Source: Pseudomonadota bacterium (lineage in GTDB: Bacteria; Pseudomonadota; Gammaproteobacteria; Burkholderiales; Methylophilaceae). Taken from it: 64,000 bases of DNA. The position numbers were made by a program, and so were the translations under genes. Every line of letters starts with the position of its first letter. Positions within the stretch are counted from its first letter, which is position 1. Of this stretch, positions 1 to 8,997 are shown piece by piece. The notes beneath the pieces were generated by a model, which ran no database searches, was not told where the DNA came from, and saw only the letters and a program-made list of their open reading frames with translations. The stretch spans positions 62,001-126,000 of the forward strand of contig JAKQIT010000050.1 of NCBI GenBank assembly GCA_029556915.1, written 5' to 3'.

Positions 1-365
1 GCTTTGCTATTAGTATTCATGAGGCAAATCGCGCTTGGTCAACCAAGTTTTCTGATGTAAAAGCCATGGCGCAGGTGACACAAACGATGTTGCGCATGGC
101 GCTAGATGCATTTGCGCGCTCTGATGAAACCAAAGTGCAAGAAATTGCGCAGATGGATGAAAAAGTCGATGAGCAATATCAGGCATCTATTCGCCAAATG
201 ATTACTTTTATGTTGGAAGATCCACGTACCATTTCAATGACACTTGAAGTGCTGTTTGTGGCCAAAGCCATTGAACGTATTGGCGACCATGCAAAAAATA
301 TTTCAGAGTATGTGGTGTATATGGTTAAAGGTAAAGATGTAAGACACACCGCAGCCACAGATTAG
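1..365 (+). CDS. phoU: PhoU phosphate signalling protein, 3' end only
   Basis: The reading frame is open from base 3 at the window edge to a TAG at 363-365, so this is the C-terminal part of a longer gene. Family features include VLFVAKAIERIGDHAKNISE, the metal-binding helix motif (E-R-x-G-D-H-A-x-N) of the second PhoU repeat. PhoU is a cytoplasmic partner of the Pst transporter and the PhoR kinase and keeps the Pho regulon off when phosphate is plentiful. An internal ATG at 66 is not the start, because residues encoded upstream (FAISIHEANRAW) also fit PhoU. A strong terminator follows, and the next gene has Pho boxes, consistent with a phosphate-related neighbourhood. Confidence 0.9.
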   Translation, partial: FAISIHEANRAWSTKFSDVKAMAQVTQTMLRMALDAFARSDETKVQEIAQMDEKVDEQYQASIRQMITFMLEDPRTISMTLEVLFVAKAIERIGDHAKNISEYVVYMVKGKDVRHTAATD

Positions 366-380
366 CCAACTTTCAAATTA

Positions 381-410
381 AAAAAACCGTCTCTTGGACG
401 GTTTTTTTAT
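381..410 (+). terminator. Rho-independent terminator after phoU
   Basis: An inverted repeat with core arms CCGTC (387-391) and GACGG (397-401) around a 5-nt loop is extended by A and T tracts and followed by seven T. It lies 16 bases after the phoU stop. Confidence 0.88.
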
Positions 411-450
411 ATCTAATATTAGTAAGGTATCTGATTTAATTTTTAGTTCT

Positions 451-490
451 TTGTCATCTTTTTGTCACACAAACGCTTCAAAATTGTCAT
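451..490 (+). promoter_or_regulatory. Pho-box array (PhoB sites)
   Basis: TTGTCAT at 451-457 and TTGTCAC at 462-468 are separated by 4 bases. This is the 11-bp periodic direct repeat of a Pho box (consensus CTGTCAT, 4-nt spacer, CTGTCAY). A third exact TTGTCAT lies at 484-490, again in register (451, 462, degenerate at 473, 484). The array sits 42-81 bases upstream of the porin start, where PhoB would replace the -35 element. It predicts phosphate-starvation induction of the porin. Confidence 0.8.
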
Positions 491-531
491 GTTGAAAATT
501 TAATTAACGGTTTTATTAAGGGAGTAAAAAA

Positions 532-2016
532 ATGAATACTAAATTACGTCATATTGTAGTGAGTGCATTGGCGAGTGCATCATTGCTGGCTTTTACCGTC
601 AATGCTATGGCAGATACCACAGATGATATTGTGAATGCGTTGGTTGCCAAAGGTGTGTTAACAGAAGAGGAAGGCGCGTTGTTGATGAAAGGCCGTACCG
701 GTGAGAAAGAGGCGGCTGAAAAGAAAAAAGAATCATCAGTATCCGCTAAATATAAAGATGGCTTAAGTTTTGAAAGCGGTGATGGAAAATTTAAAGCGTC
801 CATCAATGGTCGCGTGCATGCTGATTATCGCTTTTTTGACCATAATGATAGTGACAGTAATTCGACCTTGCCACCAGCAAGCATTACTAACTCAATAGCT
901 AACACCAATAGTGTGGCAGATACATTTGATATGCGTCGCGCACGCTTGGGCTTTAAAGCAGCTTGGAAAGATTATTATGAAGCGGAAGTAGTAGCTGATC
1001 TTGGCAACACAACCACTTTAGATGTAGGTTATTTAAATGTCGCTTGGTGGAAACCAGTGCAATTCCGTTTTGGTCAATTCAAAATGCCAATGAATTTAGA
1101 AGAGCTCACTAGCTCAAATAATATTGATTTTATGGAGCGTTCTTATGTGAATGCGCTAGCACCTGCCAAAGAGATTGGTGTGATGGTACACGGTACACCA
1201 TTCAAAGGTGTAACTTATGCGCTAGCGGCTTCAAATGGTAATGCTAAAAATGCAGAAACTGATATTCGTGAAGATGGTAAAGATGTTATTGGTCGCGTCA
1301 CAGCAAACTTTGCCGAAATGATGGATAACAAGGAAATGGTATTGCATGCCGGTGCATCATTCTCACAAGGTGATTTACCGCAAGGTACTGTAGGAGCGAA
1401 TGGCCGTACTGAAGCGCGTGGCGCAACTTTTTATACTTCACCAGTGTTAGGCAATGCAGCATTTAGCAATATTGATAGAAGTCGTCTTGGCTTAGAAGGT
1501 GCGGTTGCTTATGGTCCATTTAAAGTGCAAGCTGAGTGGATGCAACTTAACAATGACTTTAAAACATTGGTGCGTAGCTATGATTTAGACACTGAAAACT
1601 GGTATGCAGAGGCTTTATGGACAATTACAGGTGAAGCTTACGCTGATGCCTATAAAGGCGGTGTATTTGGCGGCTTAAAACCTAAAACTGATTTTGACCC
1701 AGCAATTTTCAAAGGCGGTTTATGGGAAGTGGGCGCACGTTATAGTGAGTTTGATGCTTCAGATTACAATGCTGTTGGTATTGCCCAAGGCACTGTAGAT
1801 GCAGGCATTACTACTAAAGCCAAAGGCTTTGCAAAAGCTGAAGCATGGACATTGGGCTTAAAATTCTTACCAACTTCAAATATGCGCTTTATGCTTAACT
1901 ATGTGGACACCGATTTTAGTGATGTGATTGGTGGGGCAACAGGTGGCGTGGTGGTTAACCAAAAACGCATCGACGATGAAAAAGCCGTTGTGATGCGTGC
2001 ACAATGGATGTTCTAG
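532..2016 (+). CDS. Phosphate-selective porin, OprP/OprO type
   Basis: The 494-residue outer-membrane protein has a signal peptide (about residues 1-27, ending near NAMA), a short charged alpha-helical segment (about 30-65, Glu/Lys rich), then a long beta-barrel region ending in phenylalanine (AQWMF), the usual outer-membrane assembly signal. Segments such as MRRARLGFKAAWKDYYEAEVVADLG and RFGQFKMPMNLEELTSS are typical of the OprP/OprO family, which passes phosphate or polyphosphate. GGGAG precedes the ATG by 7 bases. The Pho-box array just upstream and phoU beside it support phosphate uptake as its role. Anion specificity cannot be read from the sequence alone. Confidence 0.87.
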   Translation: MNTKLRHIVVSALASASLLAFTVNAMADTTDDIVNALVAKGVLTEEEGALLMKGRTGEKEAAEKKKESSVSAKYKDGLSFESGDGKFKASINGRVHADYRFFDHNDSDSNSTLPPASITNSIANTNSVADTFDMRRARLGFKAAWKDYYEAEVVADLGNTTTLDVGYLNVAWWKPVQFRFGQFKMPMNLEELTSSNNIDFMERSYVNALAPAKEIGVMVHGTPFKGVTYALAASNGNAKNAETDIREDGKDVIGRVTANFAEMMDNKEMVLHAGASFSQGDLPQGTVGANGRTEARGATFYTSPVLGNAAFSNIDRSRLGLEGAVAYGPFKVQAEWMQLNNDFKTLVRSYDLDTENWYAEALWTITGEAYADAYKGGVFGGLKPKTDFDPAIFKGGLWEVGARYSEFDASDYNAVGIAQGTVDAGITTKAKGFAKAEAWTLGLKFLPTSNMRFMLNYVDTDFSDVIGGATGGVVVNQKRIDDEKAVVMRAQWMF

Positions 2017-2058
2017 CGTCAAAAAATATAAATCCCTAAGTGGTTATTAACCACAGTG

Positions 2059-2086
2059 TAACCCGCGCTAGTCGCGGGTTTTTTAT
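2059..2086 (+). terminator. Rho-independent terminator after the porin
   Basis: Arms AACCCGCG and CGCGGGTT close a short loop and are followed by a T run (2079-2084). Confidence 0.88.
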
Positions 2087-2145
2087 TGGTAAAATGAAAG
2101 CTAAGCTCAGGTATAATTTAACTGTCAATAAACCGAAAGTAACGC

Positions 2146-2784
2146 ATGTACAAACACCCGCTTTTAAACCGAGATAAAATGTCACCTCAAGAGGCACTAG
2201 ACCTTTTAATTGAGGGAAATCATCGGTTTACCAATAATTTAACAGTGAATAAAGATTTGCTGAGTCTGGTGAGCATCACCAAAGATAGGCAACATCCATT
2301 TTGCTCGTTTTTAAGTTGTAGTGATTCGCGCGCACCGGTAGAAATGCTGTTTGACCAAGCCTTGGGCGATGTGTTTAGCGTGCGCTTGGCAGGCAATATT
2401 GCTTCGGATAAAGTGATAGGCAGCCTAGAATTTAGCTCTAAATATTTAGGTAGCAAAATCATTGTCGTGCTCGGGCACACAGATTGCGGCGCGGTGAAGG
2501 CGGCGTGTGATAACTTTAGAGAAGGCCATATTGGCGAGATTATCAATTTGATTCGCCCAGCGGTGCGGATGGAAAAAACCATTGCTGAGCAGCGTGATTC
2601 CAGCAACGCACATTTTGTGAACGAAGTTTGTGCGTTAAATGTGCGCGTGCAAATTAACGAAATTATTCATAGCAGCGATATTATTCAAGATATGCTCGCC
2701 GCTAAACAAATTGGCATGGTGGGCGGCATTTATAATCTTGCCACGGGCGAAGTGCAGTTTTTAGCGGACACTTTAATGCTGTAA
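2146..2784 (+). CDS. Beta-class carbonic anhydrase
   Basis: The 212-residue cytoplasmic zinc enzyme interconverts CO2 and bicarbonate. The zinc-ligand motifs are clear: SCSDSRAPVEMLF (Cys with the Asp-Arg dyad) and GHTDCGAVKAA (His and Cys). FSVRLAGNIA between them is also a family signature. The ATG at 2146 has only a poor ribosome site; a second ATG at 2176 (MSPQEALDLL, where family homology begins) is a possible start. The SulP transporter lies downstream on the same strand; the 267-base gap contains a REP-like palindrome, so co-transcription is uncertain. Functional pairing in bicarbonate supply is an inference from this neighbourhood. Confidence 0.9.
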   Translation: MYKHPLLNRDKMSPQEALDLLIEGNHRFTNNLTVNKDLLSLVSITKDRQHPFCSFLSCSDSRAPVEMLFDQALGDVFSVRLAGNIASDKVIGSLEFSSKYLGSKIIVVLGHTDCGAVKAACDNFREGHIGEIINLIRPAVRMEKTIAEQRDSSNAHFVNEVCALNVRVQINEIIHSSDIIQDMLAAKQIGMVGGIYNLATGEVQFLADTLML

Positions 2785-2848
2785 AAAAACGATGCAGTTA
2801 TAGCCAGTTTGAGAGCAAATAAAACGGCTTTTTTTGCTGAATTTTACC

Positions 2849-2905
2849 CTCGAGAAAAAATAATGCCTCTGCAAGCCAGTCTGCATGCGGCTTACAGAGC
2901 ATCAA
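2849..2905. repeat. REP-like palindrome, copy 1
   Basis: Stem GCCTCTGCAAGCC / GGCTTACAGAGC (2865-2900) surrounds the loop AGTCTGCATGC. The left flank CCCTCGAG plus an A-rich stretch looks like the tail of the family in reverse orientation. It is intergenic, between the carbonic anhydrase and sulP. Confidence 0.7.
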
Positions 2906-3051
2906 AATGATTTGGTGCCAAAATGGCATAAAATCAAGTCTTAAATTGTGACGTAATTTTCAAGTGTTTTGCAGCCAGTTTTGCGCGATAAGCATGTATA
3001 ATTCTGCGCTAGTTTCTCCATCCTAGAACGATAAAAATTGAAAGCCTACTC

Positions 3052-4422
3052 ATGAGCCATCGGCAAGATACCAGCACACTTTTGCGCACACTCAAGTTTT
3101 ACCTCAACCCCAATGATGGCCGTTATGAAGATTTAGCCAAAGGCAATATGGCTAAAAATATCATGAAAGATTTAACCGCTGGCTTGGTAGTGGCGATGGT
3201 GGCGATTCCGTTGGCGATGGGTTTTGCCATGGCCAGTGGTTTGCGCCCAGAGCAAGGCATTGTCGGTGGTGCGGTGGCGGGTTTACTCGGCGCGTTATTT
3301 GGCGGTAGTAAATATCAAGTATATGGCCCAACGGCTGCGTATATCCCCATTATTGCGGGTTTAATGGCAACTTATAATCATAGTTTTTTGGTGCTAGCTT
3401 CAGTCGTTGCGGGCGCATTGTTGATGCTAACCGGCTTACTTAAAAAAGGCAAAGTGGTTACGCTGGTGCCGCATTCGATTGTGGTGGGCTTTACTATCGG
3501 TATCGCGGTGGTGATTGCATTCTCGCAAATGGGTGAAGTTTTCGGCTTCCACAATAAAATTGGCTACGACTTTATCGGCCAAATTAAAAAAACCATAGAA
3601 TATATGGGCGAAATGAATATCTACGCAGTCATTGTTGCGCTTTCTACTTTTGCTATTTGCAAAGTGCTGATTAAAATTTCCACGTTTATTCCCGCGCCCG
3701 TGTTTGGCTTAGGTTTGGGTTGGTTGGCAGCGGCAACGTTTTGGAAAGACAAAGGCTTAGTGCTCATTAAAGATAAATACGGCAGCATCCCTACTGATTT
3801 TTGGGTGATTACGCCACCCCAATTGCCCGATATGACCACAGGCCAAGTGTGGTTTGATTTACTGTATTTTGCTGTGGCAATTTACTTTGTGGCGGCGGTG
3901 GAAAGCTTGTTGTGCAGCCGCATGGCAGACCGCATGGCCAATAACACAGGCGTGCCTTACAACCCCAATAAAGAGTTGTGGGGGCAGGGCATGGTGAATA
4001 TTTTTACACCATTATTCAACGGATTTCCACATACTGGCGCCTTGGCAAGAACAGCCGTGAATATTCGGCTAGGCGCTGTTTCTCCACTCGCTGGCATTGC
4101 CAAATTCACCTTTAAATTATTGCTTGCCGCTTACTTGGCAACCTATTTAGAACAAGTGCCAATGGCGTGCATAGGCGGTATTTTGCTATATGTGGCTTCT
4201 GGCATGGTGAAGTGGAGAGAGATTCAAGAAGTGCTTGAAATGAAAAGCAAATTTCACTTTTGGCTGATGATTTACACCGCCATTATGGTGCCGCTCACCG
4301 GCTTTTTAACAGCGGTGTTAAGCGCAATTGCGATTTTTGCTGTCGCCGTGCTGATGAAAAAAGTGCCGTTACACCACAAAAAAGAAGATACAGTGGAATT
4401 GGATTTGGCAGAAGCCAATTAA
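3052..4422 (+). CDS. SulP-family anion transporter without STAS domain, probable bicarbonate or sulfate transporter
   Basis: The 456-residue polytopic inner-membrane protein has about ten hydrophobic helices. The SulP signature is present: DLTAGLVVAMVAIPLAMGFAMASGL, then the substrate-site motif VYGPTAAYIPIIAGLM. Most SulP proteins end in a cytoplasmic STAS domain. This one stops about 20 residues after the last helix (KKEDTVELDLAEAN), so STAS is absent. Carbonic-anhydrase-linked SulP proteins are often bicarbonate carriers (BicA-like), which is the functional guess here; sulfate remains possible. The ATG at 3052 has a weak AAAG-type ribosome site, and the following 30 residues look like a normal SulP N-terminus. 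Confidence 0.82.
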   Translation: MSHRQDTSTLLRTLKFYLNPNDGRYEDLAKGNMAKNIMKDLTAGLVVAMVAIPLAMGFAMASGLRPEQGIVGGAVAGLLGALFGGSKYQVYGPTAAYIPIIAGLMATYNHSFLVLASVVAGALLMLTGLLKKGKVVTLVPHSIVVGFTIGIAVVIAFSQMGEVFGFHNKIGYDFIGQIKKTIEYMGEMNIYAVIVALSTFAICKVLIKISTFIPAPVFGLGLGWLAAATFWKDKGLVLIKDKYGSIPTDFWVITPPQLPDMTTGQVWFDLLYFAVAIYFVAAVESLLCSRMADRMANNTGVPYNPNKELWGQGMVNIFTPLFNGFPHTGALARTAVNIRLGAVSPLAGIAKFTFKLLLAAYLATYLEQVPMACIGGILLYVASGMVKWREIQEVLEMKSKFHFWLMIYTAIMVPLTGFLTAVLSAIAIFAVAVLMKKVPLHHKKEDTVELDLAEAN

Positions 4423-4518
4423 AATTTATTAGAATCAATCAATTTCGTCAGAGTGTGTAAAGCTCACTCTAATCTTTGAGTTAATGGGCGCGCTTTAGCG
4501 CAGGGTTGAGCATCAGCA

Positions 4519-5031
4519 TCAGCTTTTCCATGGTAGGCATGATTTCTTTTCTTCGTTGAGATTGCCATTTACGGATTCGGCTTTCACCTTTTCCCATTCC
4601 TCCTTAAGCATTTCCTGAGAGCGTTCGACGAGTTCTTGAATGGCTTTGTCTAGTTCTTGTTTCTTGCTCTGATCTGTGAAATTTGGAATGTCCTGAATTA
4701 GCTTCTGAATTTTTTGATCGAGAGCGCCATTCGGATTTAGTCTCAACTGAATTACATGGCGAAGGCGGTCGATCTCTTTAAGCACCTCGTGCTCTTTCTC
4801 TGTACCCGCTAAGCCTGAGTAGAACCAATTGTGAGTAAGGCCACAATAGGCACCAATGTCTAAGCGAAGCTGTTCTAGCCATTTGATACGCTGACTCGTT
4901 ACGGTGTTGATGAAGCTGGTTTTGCGAGTCGTTTTGTAATTGACAATCAAATTCCATGCGCCAAGACCAAAGGTCAAAAGGATGCCAGCACTGTAGATTA
5001 TATCTTTGATTTCCATAAATGATTCGTTCAT
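4519..5031 (-). CDS. Unknown single-pass membrane protein with coiled-coil cytoplasmic part
   Basis: I do not recognise a family. The product is about 170 residues: one hydrophobic helix near the N-terminus (IIYSAGILLTFGLGAWNLIVNY), then a highly charged, largely helical region (about 35-150) and a Lys-rich end. ATG at 5031 is preferred; an in-frame TTG at 5046 would add five residues. It stands alone, divergent from nothing recognisable, with sulP convergent on one side and a gene-free stretch on the other. This architecture is common among small accessory or abortive-infection-like membrane proteins, but nothing in the sequence fixes a role. Confidence 0.6.
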   Translation of the reverse strand: MNESFMEIKDIIYSAGILLTFGLGAWNLIVNYKTTRKTSFINTVTSQRIKWLEQLRLDIGAYCGLTHNWFYSGLAGTEKEHEVLKEIDRLRHVIQLRLNPNGALDQKIQKLIQDIPNFTDQSKKQELDKAIQELVERSQEMLKEEWEKVKAESVNGNLNEEKKSCLPWKS

Positions 5032-5437
5032 GATGGTGATGCCCAATAGATTTTAAGCGGACGCATTCTTACGCCTAATATTTTGTAAATGTTAATTTTT
5101 TCATCTTACTTTTCTTTTTAAATCTTATCATTAAGTTGTTCTTGGTTCGTATCATAATGTTTAGCTATTCCGGGCGCAACTTGTTTGTTTTTTCTGCTCG
5201 CGAGGGTGTATTGATGCATCTTAATTTAGCAAAATATTTAACCAAATCTCATGTTGGTTTGCGCCCTGAAAAAGTCGCAAATTGTTCAATATAAATTTTA
5301 GTTATATTAAATAAAACTTGTCCGAGAGAAAATTATACCGATGAGAGCCGCTTGGCAGGCGGCTTAGTGGACAGGTGAAATGATTTGACGTGTTTTTAAC
5401 AGCAAAAATGTGTTTTTAAAGCCATTTTTTGCGTGAT
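5032..5437. other. Gene-free stretch with two inverted repeats
   Basis: No convincing reading frame is present. Two structures stand out: exact arms GGGCGCAA (5172-5179) and TTGCGCCC (5259-5266) 79 bases apart, and a tight hairpin AGCCGC / GCGGCT (5346-5364). The hairpin lies downstream of fdx on the minus strand but lacks a T run, so calling it the isc-operon terminator would be weak. The rest is A+T rich. Confidence 0.5.
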
Positions 5438-5779
5438 TTAGCGGTGGCCTTCTTTGGCCATATTGATGCTGTATTTGGGAATTTCTACCACTAAGTCTTC
5501 GCTGCCAACAATGGCTTGGCAACTCAAACGTGATTTGGGTTCTAAGCCCCAAGCTTTATCGAGCAAATCTTCTTCTTTTTCTTCTTGCGCATTGAGTGAA
5601 TTAAACCCTTCGCGCACAATCACGTGGCAGGTGGTGCAGGCGCACACTTTATCGCAAGCATGGTCAATATCAATGTCGTTATTGAGCAAGTTATCGCAAA
5701 TAGAAACACCTGCTTCAGCCTCAAAAGCCGCGCCTTCTGGGCAAAGCTCAATGTGCGGTAAAACAATAATTTGTGGCAT
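5438..5779 (-). CDS. fdx: ISC-type [2Fe-2S] ferredoxin
   Basis: The 113-residue adrenodoxin-like ferredoxin has the cluster motif C-x5-C-x2-C in ACDKVCACTTCHVIV, with the fourth Cys in LSCQAIVG. It donates electrons during Fe-S cluster assembly on IscU. It is the last gene of the isc operon; its ATG overlaps the hscA stop by one base (TAATG), so translation is coupled. The length is normal for the family. Confidence 0.95.
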   Translation of the reverse strand: MPQIIVLPHIELCPEGAAFEAEAGVSICDNLLNNDIDIDHACDKVCACTTCHVIVREGFNSLNAQEEKEEDLLDKAWGLEPKSRLSCQAIVGSEDLVVEIPKYSINMAKEGHR

Positions 5780-7668
5780 TATAGTTGGATATCCTCTAAG
5801 TTTTTGCCAGCTAACGCCTTGGCTACGCTGGCATTCATGCGGGCTTGGGCAAAGGCTTCAGTGCTGTGGTTTAGTGCGTCAACCGCTTTGTTAATCGCAT
5901 CCGCATCACCTGCTTGGCTGGTTGCCTTTAGGCGCTCAATTTCGGTTTCAATTGCCTGTTTATCTGCGGTGCTGATTAAATCACCATCCACTTTTAGCGC
6001 TTGTGTAATGGATTGAATAATCGCGCCCGCATTCACTCTGGCCTCAGTCAGCATCCGCGCGTGTTTGTCTTGCTCCGCACCGCTAAATGAATCTTTTAAC
6101 ATGCGGGTGATTTCATCTTCACTTAAGCCGTAAGAAGGTTTCACCACGATATTGGCCTCAACACCGCTAGTTTGTTCACGGGCAGACACGCTTAATAAAC
6201 CATCGGCATCTACCGTAAAGGTCACGCGAATGCGCGCCGCTCCTGCAGCCATGGGCGGAATACCGCGTAATTCAAAGCGTGCCAGTGAACGGCAATCGGC
6301 TACCAATTCGCGCTCACCTTGCACCACTTGGATGCTCATAGCGGTTTGGCCATCTTTATAGGTGGTAAAGTCTTGCGCACGCGCCACGGGCAGTGTGCTG
6401 TTGCGCGGAATAATTTTTTCAACCAAACCGCCCATCGTTTCTAGCCCAAGTGAAAGCGGCGTGACATCAAGCAATAATAAGTCGCTGTCACTGCGATTGC
6501 CCACCAGCGCATTGGCTTGGATGGCGGCACCGAGCGCGACGACTTTATCGGGGTCTAAATTAGTGAGCGGTGTTTGCTGAAAGTATTCCTCTACAGCATG
6601 GCGCACTTGCGGCATACGCGTTGCCCCACCCACCAAAACGACGCCTTTAATGTCAGTAATATCTAACTGTGCATCACGCATGGCTTTGCGCGTAGGAGAC
6701 AGTGTTTTTGTGACTAAATGTTGGGTTAACTCTACAAATTGTGTGGCGGTTAAGGTCACATCCACCATGGTGCCATTGCTTAATTTGCACACAATTTGAG
6801 CTTCAAAGTTGTCCGTCAGCCATTCTTTGGCTTGGCGCGCTTTGGTGAGTAACAGCCTTGTGTCTTCTTCATTAAGCGGGGAAAAGTTTTTGCTGGTTTC
6901 GCGTACTTTGTCTAGCACCCAGCAATAAATACGATGGTCAAAATCATCACCACCCAGTGCGGAGTCGCCATTGGTTGCCAATACTTCAAACACGCCTTTG
7001 GTGAGTTTTAAAATGCTGACATCAAACGTGCCACCGCCTAAATCATAAATAACAAAAATACCTTCCGCGTTGTTATCTAAGCCATAAGCCACTGCGGCGG
7101 CAGTCGGCTCATTGAGTAAACGCAGTACGTTTAAACCAGCCAGCCGTGCCGCATCTTTGGTGGCTTGGCGTTGCGCATCATCAAAATAGGCTGGCACGGT
7201 AATCACCGCGCCAGTGAGCTCGCCACCAAGTGCGTTTTCAGCGCGTTTTTTTAACGCGTTTAGAATTTCAGCAGAAATTTCTACCGGTGTTTTTAAGCCT
7301 GCACGCGTTTGTAGCTGCACTTGTTTTTTTGCTGAGTCATCTTCGACAAAACGATAAGGAATATGTGCTCTATCTGCAATATCGTGCAAACTGCGTCCCA
7401 TAAAACGTTTTACTGAGGCTATGGTGTTGGTTGGGTCAGCGCTAAGTTGGGCTTGCGCTTCATGCCCTACAATCACTTTTCCATCTGGCGCGTAGCGCAC
7501 AACCGATGGCAATAATCCATGACCATGAGCATCCTGCAACACTGTGCTCATGCCGCTACGCACGGTAGCAACAAGAGAGTTAGTGGTGCCTAAGTCAATG
7601 CCGACCGCCAGTTTATGTTGGTGAGGTGCGGCCGATTGGCCTGGTTCAGAAATTTGTAAAAGTGCCAT
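5779..7668 (-). CDS. hscA: Fe-S cluster assembly chaperone HscA (Hsp70 family)
   Basis: The 629-residue specialised Hsp70 has an ATPase domain with [13 protein letters not shown] near residue 24, the connect segment [13 protein letters not shown] and the [13 protein letters not shown] signature, followed by a substrate-binding domain. It binds the LPPVK loop of IscU and, with HscB, drives cluster transfer. Both partners are encoded just upstream. The length is as expected. The start is set by homology ([11 protein letters not shown]), with no strong ribosome site. Confidence 0.96.
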   Translation of the reverse strand: MALLQISEPGQSAAPHQHKLAVGIDLGTTNSLVATVRSGMSTVLQDAHGHGLLPSVVRYAPDGKVIVGHEAQAQLSADPTNTIASVKRFMGRSLHDIADRAHIPYRFVEDDSAKKQVQLQTRAGLKTPVEISAEILNALKKRAENALGGELTGAVITVPAYFDDAQRQATKDAARLAGLNVLRLLNEPTAAAVAYGLDNNAEGIFVIYDLGGGTFDVSILKLTKGVFEVLATNGDSALGGDDFDHRIYCWVLDKVRETSKNFSPLNEEDTRLLLTKARQAKEWLTDNFEAQIVCKLSNGTMVDVTLTATQFVELTQHLVTKTLSPTRKAMRDAQLDITDIKGVVLVGGATRMPQVRHAVEEYFQQTPLTNLDPDKVVALGAAIQANALVGNRSDSDLLLLDVTPLSLGLETMGGLVEKIIPRNSTLPVARAQDFTTYKDGQTAMSIQVVQGERELVADCRSLARFELRGIPPMAAGAARIRVTFTVDADGLLSVSAREQTSGVEANIVVKPSYGLSEDEITRMLKDSFSGAEQDKHARMLTEARVNAGAIIQSITQALKVDGDLISTADKQAIETEIERLKATSQAGDADAINKAVDALNHSTEAFAQARMNASVAKALAGKNLEDIQL

Positions 7669-7698
7669 GTATGTCAGTTAAGCGTAAGTTAGTTGCTT

Positions 7699-8232
7699 TT
7701 AATCAAGCAATGCGAGTGCTTGTTTGGTATCTGCGCTTACTTTATCAATAAAAATGAGTTTGCGCGCAATATCCGTTGCGCTTTTAAAGTCTTTTTTTTC
7801 GTCAAAGTGTGTTTTAAATTCTGTTTGCAAATCATTCTCTTGCGTTTTGAGTTCACGCGCGAGGCTTTCAATTGCTTGAACATTACTTGCCTGTATGGCA
7901 TCTTCTAACAGCTCGCGCCATTCCATTTGTTGCATTAAAAAGTCTGTGGGCATGGCGGTGTTGGTTTCAGATATTGCTGTAATGCCTTGCAGACTTAATA
8001 AATAAGCCGCTCGCAGCGCTGGCTGTTTTAACGTTTGGTAGGCATCGTTGGCAAAAGTGGCGGTTTGCATAGATTGCATTTTTTCACTCGTACTGGCAGT
8101 TACAAATTTGTCAGGGTGAGCTTCGGCCTGTATTTTTCTGTAACTAGTTGCTAATGCGTTGAGTGAAATATCAAAATTAACCGCAAGCCCAAAAAACTCA
8201 AAATAGTTTTGTCTCACATGATGTCGGTTCAC
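7699..8232 (-). CDS. hscB: Co-chaperone HscB (J-domain protein)
   Basis: The 177-residue J protein has an N-terminal J domain with the HPD motif (EAHPDKFV) that stimulates HscA ATPase, and a C-terminal three-helix IscU-binding domain. Translation starts at a GTG (8232) that overlaps the iscA stop by four bases (GTGA), which explains why no separate ribosome site is seen. It sits between iscA and hscA in the standard isc order. Confidence 0.95.
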   Translation of the reverse strand: MNRHHVRQNYFEFFGLAVNFDISLNALATSYRKIQAEAHPDKFVTASTSEKMQSMQTATFANDAYQTLKQPALRAAYLLSLQGITAISETNTAMPTDFLMQQMEWRELLEDAIQASNVQAIESLARELKTQENDLQTEFKTHFDEKKDFKSATDIARKLIFIDKVSADTKQALALLD

Positions 8233-8552
8233 ACGGTAAAGCTTTCACCACACCCACATTCGTCTTTCACATTGGGGTTGTTAAATTTAAAACCCTCGTT
8301 CAAGCCTTCTTTGGTGAAGTCTAGCTCAGTGCCATCAATGTAAACCAAACTTTTTGGGTCCACTATTACCTTCACGCCGTGGCTTTCAAACGCGACATCT
8401 TCTGCTTGTATTTCATCTACGAATTCTAATGTGTAAGCCATGCCTGAGCAGCCAGTCGTTTTAACGCCCAGACGTAAGCCGATGCCTTTGCCACGATTGG
8501 CTAAAAATTTTTCTACGCGGTTTGCCGCAGTTTGTGTCAATGTAATTGCCAT
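8229..8552 (-). CDS. iscA: Iron-sulfur assembly protein IscA
   Basis: The 107-residue A-type carrier has its three cluster/iron cysteines in the expected pattern: one in [13 protein letters not shown] and two in [11 protein letters not shown] at the C-terminus. It acts in maturation of Fe-S enzymes downstream of IscU. It is placed between iscU and hscB in the operon. Confidence 0.95.
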   Translation of the reverse strand: MAITLTQTAANRVEKFLANRGKGIGLRLGVKTTGCSGMAYTLEFVDEIQAEDVAFESHGVKVIVDPKSLVYIDGTELDFTKEGLNEGFKFNNPNVKDECGCGESFTV

Positions 8553-8569
8553 AGTTAATTACTCTAAAT

Positions 8570-8959
8570 TTATGCTTTTGCCGCTTGTTTTGCTTTAATG
8601 TCTGCAACGGCCGCTTTGATGGCATCTTCAGCCAATACAGAACAGTGAATTTTAACAGGTGGCAACGCTAATTCTTCAGCGATTTCAGAATTTTTAATCG
8701 CATAAGCCTCTTCAATGGTGCGGCCTTTAAGCCACTCTGTTACCAATGAACTTGATGCAATTGCAGAGCCGCAACCATACGTTTTGAATTTGGCATCTTC
8801 AATAATGCCCGCATCATTTACTTTTATCATTAATTTCATGACATCGCCACAAGCGGGCGCGCCCACCATGCCCGTGCCTACGTTAGGGTCATTTTTGTCT
8901 AAGCTACCCACATTACGCGGGTTTTCGTAGTGGTCTAAAACTTTGTCTGAATAAGCCAT
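8570..8959 (-). CDS. iscU: Fe-S cluster scaffold IscU
   Basis: The 129-residue scaffold has conserved ligands in GAPACGDVMKL (Cys and Asp), KTYGCGSAIASSS (Cys) and LPPVKIHCSVLAEDAI (Cys plus the HscA-recognition LPPVK). AAGGAG lies about 9 bases before the ATG. Clusters are built here with sulfur from IscS. Confidence 0.97.
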   Translation of the reverse strand: MAYSDKVLDHYENPRNVGSLDKNDPNVGTGMVGAPACGDVMKLMIKVNDAGIIEDAKFKTYGCGSAIASSSLVTEWLKGRTIEEAYAIKNSEIAEELALPPVKIHCSVLAEDAIKAAVADIKAKQAAKA

Positions 8960-8997
8960 TTTAATACTCCTTTATCTAGCCGAATTGGCTAGCCAAT

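Noticed and set aside
4449-4502. Terminator after sulP (AGAGTG / CACTCT and GCGC hairpins)
   Set aside because: Both stems are short and not followed by a T run; not strong enough to annotate.
5346-5364. isc operon terminator
   Set aside because: The hairpin is stable, but no T run follows on the minus strand, and it is about 75 bases past the fdx stop.
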